DNA of 64,000 nt from Lepturacanthus savala (taxonomy: Eukaryota > Chordata > Actinopteri > Scombriformes > Trichiuridae), in contig CM060463.1 of NCBI GenBank assembly GCA_030544235.1, positions 22,996,190 through 23,060,189 of the forward strand. Direction: 5' to 3'. This document shows positions 39,576 to 51,500 of the stretch, one piece after another. A program made the translations under genes and the position numbers. Position 1 is the stretch's first letter, and the number at the start of each line of letters is the position of its first letter. The notes beneath the pieces are model-generated. The model was not told where the DNA came from, did not search any database, and was given only the letters and a program-made list of their open reading frames with translations.

Positions 39576-41680
39576 CCTGAGTAGCATTTTGTCTTCCAAC
39601 TCTGTTACCAAAAAAAAAAAACTCATAGTGGTTCTAGTCAATCTTATGTGCATATACTGTATATACCTATCCAGCATGTATGTAACCATATGTACATACT
39701 AGTCTTCATCCATGGGTTTTGAGTTATTTGTTTTATTTGCATCAACATTACCTCATGTCCACGTTACAGTACAGTACATTATCCTTGAGTGCAGTATAAT
39801 GGTAGTGGTACATTAAAGGTGTATAATTAGCCGATTTTTGTCACTGCTTATGTAAGAACCTTACCTCTCGTTGAATGTACATAATGTACTGTTCATTCAT
39901 GCTGTGTTTATATAAATAGTTAACATTTATGTTGCTCATATCGCCTCTATATATAAGCTGCCGTGTGTATATATGAACTCTTGTTAGTCTGTACATAGCT
40001 CCAGTGTTTGTACAGTTAACATTAGATAATCTATAGGTTGGTGCTGCAGCTATGTGTCTTAATGCAACACCTTATTAGCCACCATCATGCCATCACTGTG
40101 AAGAATTGACATCCTGGTCACTAGGACCGGTTGCTTTACTCTGCTCTCTCAGTCCAAGGATAGGTTTCATTCTTCATCAGTGAAATGCTTCCAGCACAAG
40201 CGATTGAAATATCCTTAAGAGATTTGAATGAACTTGAACTTTATCTTCAGGTGAAAAAACAACACCTGTGAGAGTGCCTTGAATTGCAGTTTGTTTTCTG
40301 AAGAAAATCATTTAGATTCAAAGCGGACACTAGTTATTCTATATATGCTTTCACCTTTAAAGGTAAATTATGTGATTTGAATAATGAATGTGGATTCAAA
40401 CATATTTAATTTAGCAATGAAACATAATTAAACACTATAATCTGGTTATATTGCAGTTCATAAAATATCACAAATTGTAAAATAAAATTGTAAATTGTAA
40501 AATAAAAAAAAAAAATTAAAAACCCCCAAAAAGCCAGAAAAACTGAGTTATATATTACAGTATATTTACTGTAGGTTTGTCCTTGTTCACTGAAGTCATT
40601 TTCTTATGAGATTGCTCCACCACCTGCGCCGCAGCCTGCATGAATACACTGTTATTCTGAATGTGCACAGGTTGTGGTGTGGTGAGTTTCAGAAGGATGT
40701 TGTTAAGAAATTGGCAATGAAACCATACAACAAGGAGGGCTGAAGGACTCAACATACGAGTCAAAATCATAATCATTTCATACCTCTACTAATGAAATCT
40801 GTAGCTTTACATATTGTTGCCTTTGTGGTTTTTAAGAGATTATATGTGGTTTGTTGTTGTTTGGTTAAACACTGATGACATGGTGATTTTGGAGGCGCAC
40901 AACGAATGTGAAATATTGAAAAGCCACAACCGTTTGACATGTTATTTGTATAATGCATAGGTTTTTCTAAGGTGTGTCCATTAGATGCTGGCCTCGCAAC
41001 ATCATCTGGCTCATACAGCTAATTGTATGTATTATGGCTGACTCAATTCAAAGATCTATTACGCCATCACTTGTTTTGATAGGATGACCTCAAAGGCAGC
41101 ACTTTTGCTTTCAAGATGTATTCTGGATAAACAAAAACCAGTGGCAAAAATGAATTTAGTCAAGAAGTAGTATGGTGAGTCAGACATTTCTTCAAAACTG
41201 AGAGAGCCATTGTGTTTGCAGCATGTGTTGACAGCCGACTGAAATTAATAAAAGAGTTGTTTTGACCTCTTTGTGGTTCCTCTGATCCCCATCTCATACT
41301 GTAGCATCTACAATTAAAATTGCTTAACATAATTAAAGGGATACCTCACCAATTTAGTACTGTATACTTAAAATGAGTGGAGCTCCCCTTCCATGGTTGC
41401 ACAATGTGGCCCTATTTTGATTTAAATTGAATATTCATCTCAAAGGCAAAATGTCTTCCATGACATATAGATGTTTTTTCTGTCTGTAAAACATTTCCTA
41501 TCTCCTGTCTTCAATCTATTTAATGCTTGCAGTGAAAGCTAGTTGTATGATTGCCTTTGCCTGCTGTACCACCTGACACCCCCCCTGCACTTTCCTGACC
41601 TGATCAGAGGTACTCGCTCTCCCAAAAACTGTAAATACTTGAAGACAGAACAAATAAATTCATTTTTGCTTGACACTGGT
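39576..41680 (+). other. wnk2: wnk2 3' UTR candidate
   Basis: About 2 kb of AT-rich sequence after the wnk2 stop with poly(A) signals AATAAA at 41247-41252 and 41653-41658. Earlier AATAAA-like strings near 40500 lie in a poly(A)-rich patch. No other gene is seen here. Confidence 0.45.
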
Positions 41681-41954
41681 AATTCATGTACTTGTTTCTT
41701 TCACGTTGAATATTGAATATATAATGACACCTTCACATTTTCATATCCATAAACCAAACGCTGGCAGCTTTACAAAGTCGACAGGCCCAAGTCAACAGTA
41801 AATCTTAGTAAAGATAAATTTCTACCCTTTCCATATAGCCATATAGAGAGTGTGTATATTTGTATTATGTGTTTAACTGTGTTTGAGGAGAGGTCATCCC
41901 TGACCAAAGAGCAAGCAGCTGATTAAACAGAAAATGAATGCACATTCAGAGTAG

Positions 41955-42070
41955 CACAGTGTGGGAGGAAGTCATGCAGACACAAGGAGGACATGCAAAC
42001 TCCAGGTGCAGGTCCTTCAACCTGTGACCTTCTTTCTGTGCTGCCCACTGTGGTGCTATGCCGCCCCCAC
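41955..42070 (-). mobile_element. Interspersed repeat fragment, minus strand
   Basis: Reading the minus strand gives GGGGGCGGCATAGCACCACA, AAGAAGGTCACAGGTTGAAG, and AGTTTGCATGTCCTCC. This is the 5' part of a repeat abundant in fish (head GGCGGCACGGTGG, middle CATGTTCTCCCCGTGTCTG, tail GGGATAGGCTCCAGC). A 3' part is present at 49350-49640. Confidence 0.6.
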
Positions 42071-42560
42071 TGACTCCAAATACACAAAGAGATTTTGAGA
42101 TTTTGATAAAAACTAAAAAGCAACCATTTCTACTAAGTGAAATATACCAATGTGCAAAAACAGCAGCAAGATTTGTGAGCTATTGTGAAAGGAGAAGGAC
42201 ATTCAATGGAATACCCTCCAGCGGGAGTGAAAGTATCATTAATGACAACGTGACAATGTTTATCCAGTTCCCACTTATTTGTATTTATATTTTGTCTACT
42301 TTTATTTTAAGTTATTTTTACCTATTTTTTTTGTTTTGTTTTGGATTTTTTTTCACAGTGAAAGGACAAGTTCTGTTTGTATTTTTTAGGTTAACTTTAC
42401 TAATGTATTTATTAGATTGCAAAGACACAGTGTCCCTCCCATGCCCTTTTGAACTGAGTGGAATTGAAAGCGCGTCAGAGAGAGAGAGAGAGAGTTAGTC
42501 CCTGCCTTCTTAGTTAAAAAGATAGTTTCAGCCACCAGGGAGCCAGTCTGGTGGGGAGCC

Positions 42561-45500
42561 ATGGAGAGAGTTCTGCAAATCACCCTCTTTGGGCTGCTGC
42601 TGACTTTTGTTACCGCGCTACCAAACAAGGTAAGGTCTCTAAAGCAAATATACTGAATATAGTATCTGATATTTTACTTATGTAATGCTCTTCATCCTGT
42701 GTGATACCACAATGAGCTCTGGTTCGCTGATATTTTAAAACTAATGAATTTTCACTATTTTTTTTTGTGTGCGCATATCTCAGCATCTTTTTCTCAGTTG
42801 CAACACACTGAACTCTGCTCCTTTGATAAACAAAAAACACAAGTTGACGGTCCTTCTGTCTGTCTGTCTGTGTGCAATTATTGTTTTTCTGCATGTGCGT
42901 GCATGTGTGCATTGCTTATAGTTATTAGTATCTCGCAACAGCTTTTGGGTACTCAAGTCCCTCCCAGGGTCAGGGTGGATGATGGACACAAGAGTGTTTG
43001 TGTGTATTCCTGCAATTAAAATGAGATTGAAAAACTGGGATAAAAATAGAGTAAATAAAAAAAGAGAAGGGGGTGTTTCTGCGGTTAAACCAATGAGATT
43101 TTTCAGCCACCAACAAACACTTTTATCTTTGATCTTTGGTCAGCTGGTCGTCAGCCATTTATTTGTTGTGAAATGTGTCTCCCCGTATTTGCTCAGGATG
43201 ACTGGGACATCTACAGCTTTCACATCAACTCCACAGTGAACAGTCGTTATGCCACCACCGTCATCACCAGCCGTGTGGCCAATCGCATGGACGAGGCGAA
43301 GGAAATAGAATTTCACGTCCAGATTCCCAAAAATGCCTTCATCAGTAAATTCAGATTGTGGGTGCTGAATGTTAAATATGAAACACATTACATAGCAGCA
43401 CATGAAGAATTAAACACTGATGTGAACAAAGTCTTTTCCTTGATCTTCTTTAGGTCTATAGATGGCCAGATGTATGATGGTGTTGTAAAAACTAAGGCTC
43501 AAGCTCTGCAGCAGTACGCTACGGCTGTGTCCCACGGCCAAAGCGCCGGGGTTGTCAGGTACATCAATGGATCAATTTGATGCCAGGTCTTATACAGGTG
43601 TTTTTCTGCCGTCTTTAATGGAAATATGTTTATCTTTTCTGACTTTTTGCAAGTTTTTACTTTTTTTTTTCAAGGACAACTATGACAAAACTGCTTGGAA
43701 TATCCAAAAGTCCTAAAAAAAAACAACAACAATGGTTTCCTGCTTGGTCCAGAGATGCTTGGTATCAAATTAGTTTGGAGCAATAAGACAGAAATGGCCA
43801 AAATTTGAAATTATATATATTTATAAAAATTATCTAGATAGATTAGTCTGGATCATCCAGGCCAAAGGACTGTGATTCTGAGGCAAGTTGAAAAGTTAAA
43901 ATACCAAAATTCATGATTATCGAGTGCTACCATCTTTCCAATTTGGACCCGAATTTGTCAATGTGCCTTAGTTGAGTCCCCAGCGATACGCTTGCCAAGT
44001 GTGAAGTAGATTGGATGAAAGGTTGTTTGGATATGTGAGGAACATTCACAAGGACATACAGAGATTCCTGGAATCATATAGAGACATAAAACAGTTGCTA
44101 ATTTGACCTTTAAATGCTGCTAAAAATTCTGTCAAACTAAAATATTTAGGAAGAAAAATCAGTCTTCACTATAACCTGTGAAGACTGAGGGCTGAACCTG
44201 TGATACTGAGTCACAAGTAAACACTTTTTATTTAAGGGATCACAAGCTGAGAGGCGTGGGAGCCACTGTTTAATGCTGTGATTTCCATTTCTATTGCAGC
44301 TCTGTAGGGAGGACCCTCGAAGAATTCAAGACCTCTGTGAATGTGGCTGCTCACAAAAAGGTGACCTTTGAACTCACGTATGAGGAACTGCTGAAGCGCA
44401 CACTTGGCAAATATGAGCTGATAATCCACACTCGACCCATGCAGCCTGTCAAAGACTTCAAGGTGTGTCTTTCCTGTTGGCATCTACGTGTTGTTATTAT
44501 TGATGGAAAGTGATCCTCCATAGTCAGAGTTTTAAATATATTTTTTTTACTCTTAATGCCAGGTTGACGTGCACATTCATGAGGAAGCCAGCATCAGTTT
44601 CGTTGAGGTTGAAGGATCACTAAGCTCCCTGGCTGGTGCCATCAACAAAGCACATAGCGAAAAACAGGTAAAAGATGAAACAATGCAAAATTCCAATGGC
44701 TTTTAAATTGTTTAACCTAACATAATGGCTTCTTTGCACTGTATGTACATACACATGTATTTGCACATGTCAAAATTGAATCCTTTCATATTATATAGAC
44801 AGTTTGGTGGTTTGTTCATCTGTGCTTTTTTACACACATAATGCACACCAAATAGCCAAAAAAAACAAAAAACAAAAGCACATTAGTTTCAACTGAACAG
44901 ACACAACAAATACAGCAGAATACTAATCATCTAATAATTACAGAACTTTTGACACAAAGTGTATGCATAAAATAATAGAATACAAAAGAATATTAAGGGT
45001 TCATATAACTTATCCCGATTGATAATCCTCCATTCACTTGTATCTATTGTGCATTTACCTTGCTACACTTTGCAAACTTTAGATGCAAACTGCATTTCCC
45101 TTAACTGGTACTAAAATGAAGTTTAATCTACCCCTCACTGCCTTCCAAGTCTATCCAGAGTCTATAAAAGTGGATTCATGTTATTTCCAGGCATGGGTGA
45201 ATTTCAACCCAACAAGGGAGCAACAGACTACGTGCTGTGGACAGAATGGTATGAATGGAGAACTGGTCATTGTTTATGATGTAAAGAGAGACGCGTCAGT
45301 TGGGGACATCAAGGTACAGCAAGAGTTAATTCACATTTGAATGTTCTAATAGCACTTAAATATCAATTATGTTAATTAAAAAGATAATGTATCTTAACAA
45401 TTATTTTATCTCCCCCAGTGTCTTTTCAAAAATTTTCTAACTGCCAAACCGTGTTCTAACTTCCTCCAAGGTGTCCTGTGGCTATTTTGTTCATCACTTT

Positions 45501-48500
45501 GCTCCAAATAATCTTCCACGCATACCAAAGAATGTTGTCTTCCTTATTGATCAAAGTGGCTCCATGCACGGCAAAAAAATAGAACAGGTACAGTATCTGA
45601 TGTACCTGTTAATTGGTGACTGCTCCAATAGTTTAGGACACATTATTATTATTATATACATTAGTTTATTATAACCATGATTCACATTTTACAGACAAAT
45701 TCATTAAACTTAAATTGTTTACATGAAACAAATATTAGTACTTTGTATTTGGTAATTATGTATTTGCTCAGACCCGAACAGCATTGATCCACATCTTGAA
45801 TGACCTGCGAGAAGATGACTACTTTGGTCTAATCATTTTTGATAACATAATTAGCCATTGGAAGCGAGAACTTCTTCAGGCCACCAAGAAAAACGTGGAT
45901 ATGTCCAAGGGTTTTGCTCAGAATATTCGTGCGAACGGAGGTGAGGTTCTGCGGTAGATTTTGTCTTAAGCAATGTAAAAATTTGACAGCAGAACTGAAG
46001 TAAGCTGAAAATAAAGTGTGTTTGTTACACTTCAGCCACAAACATTAACGACGCAGTGCTGGAAGGCGCACGTATGCTGAAAGCACATCCCAGAGAAGGT
46101 TCAGCATCTATCCTCATACTTCTCACTGATGGAGATCCAACCACAGGTTACATGAAAAACACACACACACAAATGCATGAGCACAAATATTTCATAGATT
46201 GCATTGAATCCTTAACACAATCATTTTTTTCCCCTATCAGCAGGATCAAACCCACTCATGTGACAATGCAAATGACGTTCATATTACTTGACAAATCTTA
46301 CAATTTTAGTGTTGAAAATATGCTGCATGCACACACTGCAACAGGAACCACAGGAAAGCTCTATAAAAGAATACTTCAGCTCAACTTTTGTGTTTGCAGG
46401 GGAGACGAATCTCGAGAAAATTCAGTTGAATGTAAAGAAGGCCATTGCAGAAGAATTCCCACTCTACTGTCTTGGATTTGGTTTTGATGTCAATTTTGAG
46501 TTCCTTGAGAAGATGGCGCTACAGAACAATGGTGCAGCACGGCGGATCTATGAGGACTCTGATGCCGATTTGCAGCTGAAGGTATTTTGAATCACTTGCA
46601 GTTGGCTGTGGGGGGAGACAGCTTCATAGTGTCTGTATATCAACAGGGTTTCTATGAAGAGGTGGCCACCCCTCTGTTGACACATGTGACGATGAACTAT
46701 ATTGGCGGGACCAATCTAACTCAGACCAACTTCAGCCAGTATTATAACGGCTCTGAGATCGTGGTGGCTGGTCAGATCACTGACAACGACACCTTCCTTC
46801 CACAAGTTGTGGCCATTTCGGTAAGAAACTGCATTTCAGGTGTAATATTCTGATTGAGATTTGTGATGCACAGTCCCTCTGTATACTGCCTCACAGTCAC
46901 ATTTCATTCGCATTATGACAGAATAAGAAAGAGGTCACGTTTTCTGATACGGAACGCACCATGGATTGCACAACATATGACAACCAAACCATGAGGGTGT
47001 GGGCCTACCTCACTGTCAAACAGCTAATGGAGAAAGAGTGAGTGGAATGTCAAAACTTTATCATTCCATAGTCATATCATCATTTAAGACAGTGGTGGAA
47101 TGTGACTAAGTACATTTACTAGATTTTGTTTTACAACTGTACTCATGTTCAATTTGAAGTATTTGTTCTTTATGAGTATTTCCATTTTGTGCTACTTTAT
47201 ACAGCTACTCCACTATTTCATAGGGGGCATATTGTACTTTTTATTCCATTACATTTACTTAAAGTTTTAATTTAATTTCTGGGAGCTCAGTAGCTCCCAA
47301 CCACTTTGTTTTGAGACCCCTTTGGAAAAATCTGTTTGGTACTCCATGTCTATGAGTAAGGCAAGGCAATGCAGCTCATGTCAACACGGGGAAATTGGAC
47401 ATGCTTCTCACAAAATATTAAAAATCACAAAATACAGTTTTAAGGAATCACTGAAGAATTGATGGAGCTAATATTGGATTAAATAAATACAAAACATTTG
47501 ACGCAATATTAGCTCCATAACCATTAAGAAAGTTAACGTAAGCTAAAATAAAATAAGACAAATAAATTGTGAGATTTAAACTTTGCAATGCAAGGAATCA
47601 ATAAATTGTTTGACTTAATAAAAATCAGCAGCAAAAAAAGTCTTCAGTCTTAATTTAAAAGAAGTTGCAGTAGACCAGATGCTTTTGAGGAGCTCAACCC
47701 TTAGGTAGGAAACCACCATACTAATTTAGTAAACTGTATATAAAGTCATTTAAACTTGTTCCACCTTGAGCAAAAGTAAAATGTTGCTTATACACTGATG
47801 TATCAGTACTAGTTGATTTTATGCAAAATAAGTACTCTTACTTTGATTATTTAGCTGATAATACGTTTGTATTTTTACTGAAGTAAATGCAGAACTTTTA
47901 TTTGTAATGGAGTTTTACAGTGAGGTATTGCTTCTTCTCTTGCTTACTTAAGTAAATGTTCTGAGTCCTTCCTCCTCTGTTTATTTACTAAAGTAGCGTA
48001 CAGTAAGCCACTGTTCCAACTATCATATCATAGAGTTGATTTTATGTTTTTTTTTAGGGAAATGTCTGCGCCTCTTCATAATCTGCTGAGCACACACAAA
48101 GCAAACAATAAATCAATAACAATTATTTTTTAATGCTATTATCAAGTCAGTTCATATTGTATGTATATTTGCGGAACAGGCTGCTATTATCTGGACCTGA
48201 GAAGGAGAACGCAAAGAAAGAGGCCTTGAGGCTGTCACTGAAGTACAACTTTGTGACCCCACTCACATCCATGGTGGTCACCAAGCCTGTGGGGGAGAAT
48301 ACGGAAGTGCTTAATAAACCGAAGGAAGGTCAAACACCACCACTACCACCAGCAGCAGCAGCAACAGCAACCGGAAGATATCTAAGTTCCCGAGCCTTTA
48401 ATACGATGCAATATAATAATCCTCCTATGTTGGGTACGCGGAAAAAATGTAAGCATTTATTTTAGCATTTAATGCTGAGCAATATCAGCATTGTTCAGCA

Positions 48501-51500
48501 TTGATTTTAGTGAATCATCAACACATAGCAATCAATCAATTATATATTGTTATTGAGTAAATAAATAGTTCATAACACCTTGTACTATAATGCCAAATTA
48601 TTGACTCATATTTAACTAATGTAAAGATCGGACCACACATCAGCACTTTTGCCACAAAAGTGCTGATGTGACCCACAAATACGAGCTATTTTACAATTTA
48701 TGAGTATTTTTAAAAATAATGAGAAATTGTATGTGTGAACATCTTTTCAATTAGGATGTACTGTAGGTACATACCTGCATTGTACTGATGTAACTAGGCT
48801 ACACTACATGTATTTTATGTAGAGCATATAAGGTAAATGTTCTCATTCACTCATTCTTCACAGTACAATGCATAGTTTATTTATAATAAAAAAAACAGGA
48901 CAGGTTTATTTCATATCTGCATACAGTACATAGTGGTCACCTAATGAGCAAATAACCGTTTCAAAAGTGGATCACTATCTCATTGTAGATTTGTTGCATT
49001 CCAAATGTTAAAATTCTTTTTTTTATTATTATATGAATGCATAACATAAACAATTAATCAGACATATCTGAATCAAAAGTCACCTCATCATTCTCTTTCT
49101 CTTTTTTAGTACATTCTGGAGTGGTGTCCTCAAGAGGTATGACAATAGTACATAGGTACACATCTGCACTCTTCTGGTTTGATTGTACTATAGAGATTTC
49201 TTGGCCGTGTATGAAGCTTTTTAGTGTAAAAGAATGACAGATAGACATGATTTAAGCAAGGTTCATTCTACATTTCCATTCATTTTATCACCACACACAA
49301 TCTTTCATGACCAAAAAAATGGATGAAAAAAATATTTGCCTCTATCTTATATTTGGTCCTTGGTCTGGGATCTTTCTGTGTGGAGATTGTATGTTCTCTC
49401 CGTGTCTGTGTGGGTTTTCTATAGGTTCTCCGGCTTCCTCCCACAGTCTAAAAACATGCTGAGGTTAATTGCCAACTCTAAATTGTCCATAGTTGTGAAT
49501 GTGTGAGTGAATGGTTTGTGTGCTCCATGTTTGGCTGGCGACTATCTGGGGTGTATCCCTGCTCTTGTTGTAACGCGCTGGGATAGGCTCCAGCAGACCA
49601 TGTGACCCTAATGAGGAATAAGCAGAAATAGAAGATGAATGAATAAATAAACTAGGCTATTTTATAAATAACCACAAGGTGATGCTGTTGAATCTCAATT
49701 TCCACCAAAAGCAATTCTTGGTCTTGGCCTAAACTTTCCACCGAATTTCATCGATTCTAAATGTTTTTTTTTCTTTTTTTAGATATTGTGCTTAACAAAC
49801 CTCTTCGGTAGAGGTGTCATCCTTATGTCCTTTTCCCTGACCTTACTTGTTTTTAACTGAACTTATCCAAATATTGTTTGTGCTACAGTAAAAAAAACAA
49901 AAAAACATTCACATTATTTAATATAGATCATTAATAATATGCAATACAATTATTAATTATTAGAAAAACATACAATGGCATATTTACTTTTGATTTTGAA
50001 TTCTTCTTGAAATCTTTAGTAACCATTTAACTCAGTTTTAGAAAAAAGTTTTGTGAGGATTAGAAGAACTTGAACAAGCTGTTTGTTATGAAGGTGTAAT
50101 AAACTCATTGTAAAAATTATTTAATTATTTGTAATTATAATTAAAAATAAAATAAAATAATACAGTATAATTGCATTATTCAATGTAATTCATTCATGCA
50201 ATATCATTTAAATCACTGTATGATAAATGTATCTAATTGACTTTGTGCATATTTATTTTCAGGAGCCAAACCAAGCTTGCAACTGGCAGACTATCAAGAT
50301 TCCCCGGAAGACACATTAGATATTGGTAATGCATTTATGTTATTCATGGTAGAAATGTAGTATTCAAAATATATGTTGGCCTGTAAAATGGAAGTTTTGT
50401 TTTATATTTCAATACATTATTTGAGGTTTGAACAGTTAAATCAAATCCTCACATTTGATTGGACTGCACATATCTGGGCAGAGCCTAGCATTTAATTTAA
50501 CCTTTATGAGCTTAAAAAGAACTTAACCTTTAAGTTTTTTGATTGATTTTGATGTAAAAAAATAGTCAGCTTTTGGACACATATATGATATATACCAAGA
50601 AATATATGAACAACTAACAACAGGTATTTAGTATTAAATCTGAGAAATGCATTTTTCATCTCATGGGGCCTCAAAGTATTACTGTAAAAGACATGAAATC
50701 ACTTTATTTTATCATTACCATGTTTTTAAAAGTGGATCCCATTTCAACATGCCTCTGTGTGATTTTGTTGCACTCAAATGTTCTTCTTCTTCTTGAATGC
50801 ATAACATAAAAGATGAATAAGATAAGCCTATCTTTGAAACACAAATGTCATGTCATTTTCTTTATCTTTGTAGTGTTTCATTATGCTTTACCTGTCGAGC
50901 CACGTTTGTCCATAGGTATGACAATGGTACATAAATACACATCTGCCTTGTTCTGATATGATTATACAATATAACTTTCTTGGCTGTATGTGTTATATAA
51001 TAATATATGTTTAAGCTTTTAATATGACTTTATTTCAGGTCACCATCCACATCCAACGGTTCTCCCAAAAGTCCTGAGTTTGAAACCAGGTAAACTTCTT
51101 TTTTTTGCCTTTGCCAATTTAATCATACTATTGTGGTACCAGCCACCCATGCTCAACTGAAAAGCAGGGAGCAAATTCCTGCACCTGATGATAGAATATT
51201 TGACAGAAATCTGTTTGCATCTGCATCATAACACATGTAATGAAAGAAAATCAGTTAGGAGTAATTTGAAAGACCAACCGAAAGACATTTAAAAAAAAAA
51301 AGGAGGAAAAAGAATTCCAACAGGTGGAGTAAAACAGTAGGATCTAACAGGTTGATTTAAAATTCATAGAATTTTGAGTGAGCATTTAAGTCAGTGTTAG
51401 AATCTGTCTGCGATGAGGATTTTAAATACCTCCTAAAATGATTTTAGGTGTCAGCATATGACAATATCATCTAAATCACTTTATCATAAATGTTTGAATG

